A stretch of 7,687 nucleotides of DNA from Porticoccaceae bacterium (GTDB taxonomy: Bacteria > Pseudomonadota > Gammaproteobacteria > Pseudomonadales > Porticoccaceae), in contig JAHRWI010000188.1 in the NCBI GenBank assembly GCA_019090225.1, forward strand, positions 1 through 7,687, given 5' to 3'. Position numbers and translations under genes: made by a program. This document shows positions 1 to 5,285 of the stretch, piece after piece. Under the pieces are notes generated by a model that was not told the DNA's origin, made no database searches, and was given only the letters and a program-made list of their open reading frames with translations. The number at the start of each line of letters is the position of its first letter. Position 1 is the stretch's first letter.

Positions 1-963
1 ATCCAACTCAAGGAAAAGCATCCACAACTGGAATGGCAGGCGCTGCGTGATACCGAGATGCTGGATTTGATGCAGCAAGTTCACGACGGCGAGCTTGATT
101 ATGCCCTCGTTGATTCGACTGCATTTGCTATCGATCGAAGCCTGTACCCAAAAGCACGAGCCGCTTTTGAGCTTACCGAAGAAGAGCCTGTCGCCTGGGT
201 TTTCCCCGGTCATGGGGATACCAGCTTGATCAAAGCCGCTAATCGATTCTTGCGGGACTTTGAAGCCAGCGGTGAACTACAAGCACTCAAAACCCAATTC
301 TACGACCACGTTGACGAATTCAGTGTCGGCGGTTCGCAATTATTTATGAGCCGCATTAATCTACGTCTGAGCGACTACCAGCCTCTGTTCAAGACTGTTG
401 CGACAGAGTTTCAGCTGGATTGGCCGCTCTTGGCGGCAATGGCCTATCAGGAATCTCACTGGGATCCGCAGGCGACATCGCCCACCGGGGTGCGGGGCTT
501 GATGATGTTAACCCAGAGTACAGCGGCAGAACTAAACGTCACAGACCGACTTGATCCAGAACAGAGTATTCGCGGAGGCGCGCAGTATCTAGTCAATATC
601 CTCAAAAGAATGCCCGCCGATATAGAGGAACCGGATCGAACCTGGCTCGCCCTGGCTGCTTATAACGTTGGCATGGGGCACCTCGAGGACGCTAGAGTGC
701 TAACTGATCGAGCTAAGAAAAATCCTGATCTGTGGCGAGATATTCGTCAATATTTACCCCTGCTTAGACAGAAAAAATACTATCAAACCGTCAAACACGG
801 CTTCGCCCGCGGCCGCGAACCTGTTCAATATGTACAAAATATCCGACATTTCAAATCGATTTTACAATGGCATGACATCCAGCAAAGGCGACTCAAAGCC
901 TTAATGAAGAACGAGCTATCGACGGTTGATAACTTTCACAGCGATTTAGTTTTACCGCTGTAG
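1..963 (+). CDS. mltF: Membrane-bound lytic murein transglycosylase F, 5'-truncated by window edge
   Basis: Cleaves the beta-1,4 bond between MurNAc and GlcNAc in peptidoglycan, leaving 1,6-anhydroMurNAc; the family is anchored in the outer membrane and faces the periplasm. The reading frame is open from base 1, so about 320 codons are present; the ATG at 58 is internal, not a start. E. coli MltF has about 518 residues, so roughly 200 N-terminal residues (lipoprotein signal and most of the solute-binding-like domain) lie outside. Numbering from Met at 58, residues 1-90 are the end of the SBP_bac_3-like domain and about 110-270 form the SLT domain. The catalytic Glu is residue 132 in AMAYQESHWDP, followed by SPTGVRGLMMLT and later LALAAYNVGMGH, all typical of MltF. 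It converges on tadA. There is no obvious hairpin terminator after the stop; a short 13-nt repeat array is there instead. Identification is firm. Confidence 0.95.
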   Translation: MQLKEKHPQLEWQALRDTEMLDLMQQVHDGELDYALVDSTAFAIDRSLYPKARAAFELTEEEPVAWVFPGHGDTSLIKAANRFLRDFEASGELQALKTQFYDHVDEFSVGGSQLFMSRINLRLSDYQPLFKTVATEFQLDWPLLAAMAYQESHWDPQATSPTGVRGLMMLTQSTAAELNVTDRLDPEQSIRGGAQYLVNILKRMPADIEEPDRTWLALAAYNVGMGHLEDARVLTDRAKKNPDLWRDIRQYLPLLRQKKYYQTVKHGFARGREPVQYVQNIRHFKSILQWHDIQQRRLKALMKNELSTVDNFHSDLVLPL

Positions 964-1019
964 TTTGGGTGCGTAGTTGTGGCGCGTAATTTTGGCGCAT
1001 AGTTCTAGCGCCCAGCTTC
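955..1019. repeat. Degenerate 13-nt tandem repeat starting at the mltF stop codon
   Basis: Four contiguous 13-nt units follow mltF: ggtgcgtagttgt (968-980), ggcgcgtaatttt (981-993), ggcgcatagttct (994-1006) and agcgcccagcttc (1007-1019). A diverged copy at 955-967 (ccgctgtagtttg) overlaps the stop codon at 961-963 and keeps the TAGTT core exactly 13 nt upstream of the next one. The units agree on a GCG-TA-TT pattern with substitutions but no indels, so this looks like an old slippage or duplication array rather than a protein-binding site. It fills most of the gap between the convergent mltF and tadA genes. Confidence 0.65.
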
Positions 1020-1048
1020 GCCACCCAGGGAATCTCGCTACCGGAAGC

Positions 1049-1579
1049 CTATTTTTTAGCTTGCCGCCTCCGACGAAAAAACTCTCTGAGCATAATCGAT
1101 GCGGGTTCCGCCAGGACCCCGCTCTGCCATTCAATACGATGATTAAAATGCCCCAGATCGAGCAAGGATAACTGGCTCAGTACCGCGCCAGCCCTGGGCT
1201 CACGAGTAGCAAAAACCAGACGGGCAATACGAGCGTGAATCATAGCCCCAACACACATAGCGCAGGGTTCCAGGGTGACGTACAGCGTTGCCCCCGGCAG
1301 CCGGTAATTATCCGCCGCCAGAGCCCCGGCGCGCAGAGCGCAAAGCTCAGCATGGGCAGTGGGGTCAGTGTTAGTTATAGCGGAATTCCAGCCTTCACCG
1401 AGCAGCTCTTTGTCTCGAACAACCAAGGCTCCGACAGGCACCTCCCCTTCAGCCTCCGCTCGCTCGGCGAGAATCAGGGCGCGGGCCATCCACTGCGCAT
1501 CCTGAGCAGCTTGTTCATTCAAGGTAGTAGGCGATTGATTCAAAGAACTAGATTCAACATCAACAAGATTATCAGCCAT
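1049..1579 (-). CDS. tadA: tRNA-specific adenosine deaminase
   Basis: Deaminates adenosine 34 (wobble) of tRNA-Arg(ACG) to inosine; in the cytoplasm, usually essential, active as a homodimer. From the ATG at 1579 the protein has 176 residues (E. coli TadA about 167). The zinc and catalytic signature is complete: HAE at residues 76-78 (zinc His, proton-shuttle Glu) and PCAMC at 105-109 (two zinc Cys), followed by the TadA-typical MCVGAMIHARIARLVFA. The C-terminal helix ends in a run of basic residues (FFRRRRQAKK), consistent with tRNA contact. A TTG codon directly upstream at 1582 keeps the frame open, but ATG 1579 is preferred because GGTGGA at 1588-1593 lies 8 nt from it. The first 25 or so residues are a non-conserved extension. 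It lies 39 nt downstream of the MarR-family gene on the same strand, so the two may share a transcript. Confidence 0.95.
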   Translation of the reverse strand: MADNLVDVESSSLNQSPTTLNEQAAQDAQWMARALILAERAEAEGEVPVGALVVRDKELLGEGWNSAITNTDPTAHAELCALRAGALAADNYRLPGATLYVTLEPCAMCVGAMIHARIARLVFATREPRAGAVLSQLSLLDLGHFNHRIEWQSGVLAEPASIMLREFFRRRRQAKK

Positions 1580-1587
1580 CAATAGCG

Positions 1588-1593
1588 TCCACC
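1588..1593 (-). promoter_or_regulatory. Ribosome binding site deciding the tadA start
   Basis: GGTGGA on the minus strand, 8 nt from the ATG at 1579. It supports that start over the adjacent in-frame TTG at 1582. Confidence 0.6.
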
Positions 1594-1618
1594 GAATCAG
1601 GCAGGCTCACAAAAAAGG

Positions 1619-2077
1619 CTACAAAGACCTAATATTGATCTGCATTTTTTCAAGGGTGGCAATGGCATCGAGCATGTTCTGTTCGTTCATATGTTCGAGA
1701 CTATCGATATAAAACCGCCGAGTTCGGTCATCGGCTGTCGTCCAAATCTCTCGACCATGATCACTAAGGCGTATCTTCCGCGAACGCTGGTCATCAGGGT
1801 TAACCACGCGCTCAATATAACCGGCTTTTTCCATGCGCTTGAGTACCCCATTGAGACTCTGTCGGCTGACCATCAAGTATTCAACCAGACCATTAACAGT
1901 CATACCTTCTTTTAGACCGGGACGGGACAGAGAATCGAGTATCGACCACTGCTGAGGACTCATATCGACCTCACTCAAAAGAGCGGCAACTGCTCTTAGA
2001 GCAACATTAATGGTTTGATAAAGTCGAAAATACACTTTCTGGGATAACTCTCGACTTTCTACGTTTGACTCGGTCAT
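1619..2077 (-). CDS. MarR-family transcriptional regulator, candidate BadR-like repressor of the divergent alicyclic acid operon
   Basis: A dimeric winged-helix DNA-binding protein, 152 residues from the ATG at 2077, the usual MarR length. Residues about 12-38 form the N-terminal dimerisation helix. The wHTH covers about 40-108: helix at MSPQQWSILDSL, recognition region VSRQSLNGVLKRMEKAGYIER (70-90) and the wing NPDDQRSRKIRLSDHG (93-108) with the family's D-x-R-S/R pattern. A C-terminal dimerisation helix follows. A GTG at 2113 in the same frame would add 12 residues, but it has no ribosome binding site and the added residues are unlike the family; GGATGG at 2087-2092 precedes ATG 2077 by 9 nt. 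The gene is divergent from the acyl-CoA dehydrogenase. In Rhodopseudomonas palustris the MarR protein BadR represses the cyclohexanecarboxylate genes and responds to 2-ketocyclohexanecarboxyl-CoA, so a similar role is inferred here from position, not from diagnostic residues. Confidence 0.88.
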   Translation of the reverse strand: MTESNVESRELSQKVYFRLYQTINVALRAVAALLSEVDMSPQQWSILDSLSRPGLKEGMTVNGLVEYLMVSRQSLNGVLKRMEKAGYIERVVNPDDQRSRKIRLSDHGREIWTTADDRTRRFYIDSLEHMNEQNMLDAIATLEKMQINIRSL

Positions 2078-2086
2078 TACAAATAT

Positions 2087-2092
2087 CCATCC
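2087..2092 (-). promoter_or_regulatory. Weak ribosome binding site favouring the internal marR start
   Basis: GGATGG on the minus strand, 9 nt before ATG 2077. The match is only partial, but nothing comparable precedes the alternative GTG at 2113. Confidence 0.4.
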
Positions 2093-2145
2093 ATAAGAAG
2101 TTTCATTAATCACGGCGGAATATACGGCAATTTAGGACACGTTGG

Positions 2146-2160
2146 TACATATTATTTGTA
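2146..2160. promoter_or_regulatory. Candidate regulator operator in the divergent intergenic region
   Basis: TACA and TGTA are arranged as an inverted repeat with a 7-nt AT-rich spacer (15 bp in all), ending 5 nt before the -35 box of the operon promoter and lying between the divergent genes. Size and placement suit a MarR-type dimer site, but the arms are only 4 bp, so chance is a real alternative. Confidence 0.25.
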
Positions 2161-2165
2161 AGTGA

Positions 2166-2195
2166 TTGACACCCGTTAGAAGGTATCCATATCAT
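2166..2195 (+). promoter_or_regulatory. Sigma-70-type promoter of the alicyclic acid operon
   Basis: A perfect -35 hexamer TTGACA at 2166-2171 is followed after 18 nt by TATCAT at 2190-2195, five of six matches to the -10 consensus. Transcription would begin near 2202, giving a leader of about 40 nt before the ATG at 2241. No activator-dependent architecture is apparent, which fits control by a repressor such as the divergent MarR protein. Confidence 0.6.
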
Positions 2196-2240
2196 GCTCG
2201 GCTAGCTTTTATGCCACTTTAACTCCCAACGGTAGCCACT

Positions 2241-3386
2241 ATGGATTTTGGTCTTTCAGACTTTCAACACTCCTTGCTCGATAGCGCAAAAAAATTCTCC
2301 GCCGAAAAACTGGCCCCCTTTTACAAAGCCCGCGAAACTGAGGGGGTTTTTAGTCGTGAGCTGATCAGCGAAATGGGCCAACTGGGCTTTCTCGCCCCGG
2401 AGGTAAGCGAAGAGCTGGGCGGCAGTGGTTTGGATACGCTCACTTCCGGACTGATAACCGAAGCCATCGCTGAAGGCGATATGAACGTAGCCTACGTGCC
2501 CATCAACCACTCCCTCTTGTCGAGCTGTATTGTCAGGCACGGCCAGCCCGAAGTGGTCGAAGAAATCATTCCGAAAATGTGTAGTGGCGAAATTCTGGCC
2601 TGTATCGGCCTCACCGAACCCAGGGGTGGCTCGGATGCCGCAAATCTGGTGCTATCGGCTGTGCGCGATGGCGATAGCTATATTCTCAATGGCGAAAAGA
2701 CTTCGATTTCCATGGCTGATCAGGCCGATATGAACCTGGTCTTTGCTCGTACTGGCAGCCGGGAGGAAAAAGCCCGTGGTATTTCTGCCTTTATTGTCGA
2801 CTTACATGCCGAAGGTATCACCCGCAATCGCTTTGAGGATGTTGGTGAAAAATCCGTAGGCCGTGGCTCGATCTTTTTTGATAATGTTAAAATTCATGCT
2901 CGCTATCGAGTAGGTGATGAAGGCCAGGGCTTTATCCAGGTCATGCAGGGCTTTGATTTCAGCCGTGCCCTTATCGGCCTGCAATGCCTCGCCCTGGCAC
3001 GTAAGTGTCTCGACGAAACCTGGCAATTTATTCAGGAAAGAGAAACCTTTGGCAAGCCACTGGCTGCTAATCAGGGTATTACCTTCCCCTTAGCCGAATT
3101 TGAAACGCAACTAGAAGGTTGCCGTCTGGTTTGCCTAAAAGCTCTGTGGCTCAAATCTCAAAACCTTGATCACACTAAAGAGGCGGCAATGGCCAAGTGG
3201 TGGGCACCCAAGCTGGCCTTCGATATTGCCCACCAATGCCTGCTTAACCACGGTCATGGTGGCTATAGCGAGGAGCTACCCTTCGCACAACGCCTGCGCG
3301 ATGTATTAGGTATGCAGATCGGCGATGGTACTGCCCATATTATGAAGATGGTGATCGCCCGAAGTTATGTGGGTCGGGTGGATTAG
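2241..3386 (+). CDS. Acyl-CoA dehydrogenase, probable cyclohexanecarboxyl-CoA dehydrogenase (BadJ/AliB role)
   Basis: An FAD flavoenzyme that introduces an alpha,beta double bond into an acyl-CoA and passes electrons to ETF; cytoplasmic. At 381 residues it has the usual ACAD length. The N-terminal helical domain covers about 5-115, the beta domain about 120-225 with the signature CIGLTEPRGGSD (121-132), and the C-terminal helical domain about 230-378 with RETFGKPLAANQGI (267-280) and HGHGGYSEELPFAQRLRD (337-354). At the site where MCAD-type enzymes carry the catalytic Glu (pattern Y-E-G-T), this protein reads QIGDGTAHI, placing Asp362 there. The start at 2241 gives the normal family N-terminus MDFGLSDFQHSLLDSAKKF, though the ribosome binding site is weak (ACGGTAG). 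First gene of the operon, divergent from the MarR gene. The family is certain; substrate is inferred from the BadI- and BadH-like genes downstream. A branched or straight-chain acyl-CoA substrate remains possible. Confidence 0.85.
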   Translation: MDFGLSDFQHSLLDSAKKFSAEKLAPFYKARETEGVFSRELISEMGQLGFLAPEVSEELGGSGLDTLTSGLITEAIAEGDMNVAYVPINHSLLSSCIVRHGQPEVVEEIIPKMCSGEILACIGLTEPRGGSDAANLVLSAVRDGDSYILNGEKTSISMADQADMNLVFARTGSREEKARGISAFIVDLHAEGITRNRFEDVGEKSVGRGSIFFDNVKIHARYRVGDEGQGFIQVMQGFDFSRALIGLQCLALARKCLDETWQFIQERETFGKPLAANQGITFPLAEFETQLEGCRLVCLKALWLKSQNLDHTKEAAMAKWWAPKLAFDIAHQCLLNHGHGGYSEELPFAQRLRDVLGMQIGDGTAHIMKMVIARSYVGRVD

Positions 3387-3470
3387 ATCAAGCTAAGAAC
3401 CAACTGGCGAAATCACTGACTAGCAGTCAAAATCAAAAAATACAGAATCGACAAACAAAGGTAAACGCAA

Positions 3471-4250
3471 ATGTCTGAAGATGTTGTATTAACAGAATGT
3501 CAAAACCGGGTCGGCATCATGACCCTAAATCGACCCAAACTCTTCAACTGCCTTTCCATGGCGGCCCACCAGGCAATCAACACGGCCCTCGACGAATTTG
3601 AAGCCGACGATAATATTCGCTGTGTACTGATCAAAGCCGAAGGCAAGCATTTTTGTACCGGTGCCGACTTGCAGGAAGTCTCCAGTTTTCGCGGCGAAAC
3701 CAGTGCGGTGAAAAAATTTCTACAAACTGGACTCGACACTTTTCGACGCCTGGAAAACAGCCCTTTGCCGGTAGTCGTCGCCCAGCAAGGCTTGGCCCTT
3801 GCCGGTGGTCTCGAATTATTGATGTCCGCCGACATTGTCTTTAGCGCTGAAAGCGCCCAACTCGGCGACCAACACGCTCAGTTCGGTTTAGTGCCAGGCT
3901 GGGGCGGCAGCCAGCGTTTAACCCGCCTGATTGGCCGTCGTCGGGCCATGGATTTATTTTTTACTGGCCGCTGGATTTCTGCTCAACAAGCCCTCGACTG
4001 GGGGCTGGTTAATTATGTTGTGGCCGATAACAAGTTAAATCAGACGGCACTAGACTATTGTGAGGAACTGTCACGAAAAAGTTCCGCTGGCTTATCGACC
4101 ATGAAACAACTGGTTAATCGCGGTCTGGAATTAAGCCTTGATGCAGGACTACAACTGGAGTTAGACCTGGCTGGACCGGCGCTAGCCAGCGACGATGTCA
4201 AAGAAGGCACCAAAGCCTTCCTCGAAAAACGTCAGCCCAACTTCAAATAA
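3471..4250 (+). CDS. Enoyl-CoA hydratase/isomerase (crotonase) family protein, candidate cyclohex-1-ene-1-carboxyl-CoA hydratase (BadK role)
   Basis: A crotonase-fold protein of 259 residues, the usual family length. The CoA-binding and oxyanion-hole segments are present: HFCTGADLQEV (60-70) and GLALAGGLELLMSADIVFS (107-125). The C-terminal trimerisation region ends in EGTKAFLEKRQPNFK. Glu115 corresponds to the first catalytic Glu of rat mitochondrial hydratase (Glu144). The second (Glu164, in the pattern PE-x3-G) is replaced: the segment reads AQLGDQHAQFGLVPGWGGSQRLTR, placing His135 there. AAAGG at 3457-3461 lies 9 nt from the ATG. It lies 84 nt after the dehydrogenase and 133 nt before the BadI-like gene. 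By order it should hydrate cyclohex-1-ene-1-carboxyl-CoA to the 2-hydroxy compound, as BadK does; that is inference, and the altered active site leaves isomerase or another crotonase chemistry open. Confidence 0.82.
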   Translation: MSEDVVLTECQNRVGIMTLNRPKLFNCLSMAAHQAINTALDEFEADDNIRCVLIKAEGKHFCTGADLQEVSSFRGETSAVKKFLQTGLDTFRRLENSPLPVVVAQQGLALAGGLELLMSADIVFSAESAQLGDQHAQFGLVPGWGGSQRLTRLIGRRRAMDLFFTGRWISAQQALDWGLVNYVVADNKLNQTALDYCEELSRKSSAGLSTMKQLVNRGLELSLDAGLQLELDLAGPALASDDVKEGTKAFLEKRQPNFK

Positions 4251-4383
4251 ACGCGTCGCTAAATACACTTTAAGATAGAAGCTTGCCCTTCCCAACCCGC
4301 GATACGTCGCACAACAGATAGTACGACACATACACAACATATGGCACAACCCCATCACACGACAATGAGAGGAATACAGTAAT

Positions 4384-5166
4384 ATGGACTTTCAAGACAT
4401 TATTTACGAAGTCAAAGGCACCACCGCCTATATCACTATTAACCGGCCCGAGGTCTATAACGCCTTTCGCGGCACCACCTGTGAAGAGTTAATCAAAGCC
4501 TTTCAAAAAGCGGGTTGGAACAAAGATATTACCGCTATCGTCTTTGGTGGTGCTGGTGATAAAGCCTTTTGTACCGGTGGCGACCAAAGCTCGCACGATG
4601 GCAATTACGATGGTCGCGGCACCATCGGTCTGCCAGTAGAAGAGTTACACACCATTATTCGCGATGTACCCAAACCTGTAATCGCGCGGGTTCAGGGCTA
4701 TGCCATCGGCGGCGGCAACGTGCTGGCGGTACTCTGCGATATGACCATTGCGAGTGAAAGCGCCGTCTTCGGTCAGGTCGGCCCCAAGATGGGTTCGGTT
4801 GATCCAGGTTTCGGCACCGCCTATTTAGCCCACGTGGTTGGCGAAAAGAAAGCCCGAGAAATCTGGTATATGTGCCGACGTTACAGCGCCGCGGAAGCCC
4901 TCGAAATGGGTTTAATCAATGCCGTGGTTCCCGATGACAAACTCGATGATGAAATCGCTGCCTGGTGTACCGAGCTGGCTGAGCGCAGCCCCACCGCCAT
5001 CGCCATCGCCAAGCGCTCCTTTGTCGCCTCTACCGAAAATATTCGTGGTATCGGCAGCCTTGGTCTGCAGGCTTTGAAACTGTATTACGACACTGACGAA
5101 TCTCGTGAAGGCGTCAATGCCCTTAACGAAAAACGCAAACCTGAATTTCACAAGTACGTAAAATAA
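4384..5166 (+). CDS. badI: 2-ketocyclohexanecarboxyl-CoA hydrolase (ring-cleaving, BadI-type)
   Basis: Opens the alicyclic ring by hydrolytic C-C cleavage, turning 2-ketocyclohexanecarboxyl-CoA into pimeloyl-CoA; a crotonase-fold enzyme closely related to dihydroxynaphthoyl-CoA synthase MenB. The 260 residues match my memory of R. palustris BadI almost end to end: FRGTTCEELIKA (28-39), AFCTGGDQSSHDGNYDGRGT (61-80), DVPKPVIARVQGYAIGGGN (94-112), FGQVGPKMGSVDPGFGT (129-145), GEKKAREIWYMCRRYS (153-168) and LKLYYDTDESREG (231-243). Ser138 and Asp140 in GSVDPG and Tyr234/Tyr235 correspond to the MenB/BadI catalytic region. GGGN at 109-112, where MenB proteins usually have GGGH, and the EELHT-IRDVPKP region favour BadI over MenB, as does the absence of menaquinone genes. 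GAGAGGA at 4367-4373 is its ribosome binding site, 10 nt from the ATG. The last codons (Lys-Tyr-Val-Lys-stop) form the first unit of a tandem repeat running into the following gap. Confidence 0.9.
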   Translation: MDFQDIIYEVKGTTAYITINRPEVYNAFRGTTCEELIKAFQKAGWNKDITAIVFGGAGDKAFCTGGDQSSHDGNYDGRGTIGLPVEELHTIIRDVPKPVIARVQGYAIGGGNVLAVLCDMTIASESAVFGQVGPKMGSVDPGFGTAYLAHVVGEKKAREIWYMCRRYSAAEALEMGLINAVVPDDKLDDEIAAWCTELAERSPTAIAIAKRSFVASTENIRGIGSLGLQALKLYYDTDESREGVNALNEKRKPEFHKYVK

Positions 5167-5242
5167 AGCTACGTGAAGTAGAGCTACGTAAAACAGAGCT
5201 ACGTAAAATAAGTGCTACGTAAAGCAGAACTACGTGAACTAT
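5152..5242. repeat. Six-copy 15-nt tandem repeat spanning the badI stop and the badI-badH gap
   Basis: Units: aagtacgtaaaataa (5152-5166, the last five badI codons including the stop), agctacgtgaagtag (5167-5181), agctacgtaaaacag (5182-5196), agctacgtaaaataag (5197-5212, one extra base), tgctacgtaaagcag (5213-5227) and aactacgtgaactat (5228-5242). The CTACGT core is invariant in all but the first, which has GTACGT. Read in the badI frame the units give KYVK-stop, SYVK-stop, SYVKQ and SYVK-stop, so the array looks like repeated duplication of the gene's own 3' end. It fills most of the 119-nt gap and stops before the strong ribosome binding site of the SDR. Confidence 0.9.
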
Positions 5243-5271
5243 TCACAATACCCAATCAACTGATCCCCCTT

Positions 5272-5277
5272 AAGGAG
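5272..5277 (+). promoter_or_regulatory. Strong ribosome binding site of the SDR gene
   Basis: AAGGAG placed 8 nt before ATG 5286, the strongest Shine-Dalgarno match in the operon. It lies just past the repeat array and fixes the start. Confidence 0.75.
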
Positions 5278-5285
5278 TCACTTCC

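Noticed and set aside
1235..1585. Open frame of 116 codons on the plus strand opposite tadA
   Set aside because: It is antisense to a gene with an intact catalytic motif set, has no recognisable domain and its composition mirrors tadA codons.
2078..2113. Extending the MarR protein to GTG 2113
   Set aside because: There is no ribosome binding site before the GTG, and the twelve extra residues do not look like the start of a MarR protein.
3417..3429. Inverted repeat TGACT-AGC-AGTCA between the dehydrogenase and first crotonase
   Set aside because: A 5-bp stem with a 3-nt loop and no T-run is too weak for a terminator and could arise by chance. I do not claim an attenuator.
4251..4383. A small gene or regulatory RNA in the A/C-rich gap between the two crotonases
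   Set aside because: It shows scattered ACAAC/ACACA words but no hairpin, promoter or convincing coding frame beyond the badI ribosome binding site.
4384..5166. Annotation as MenB (1,4-dihydroxy-2-naphthoyl-CoA synthase)
   Set aside because: The folds are close, but the GGGN motif, the HDGNYDGRGT and EELHT-IRDVPKP segments, and the ACAD/crotonase/SDR neighbours match BadI. No menaquinone gene is nearby.
5152..5242. CRISPR array
   Set aside because: The units are 15-16 nt and directly abutting, with no spacers between repeats and no cas genes nearby.
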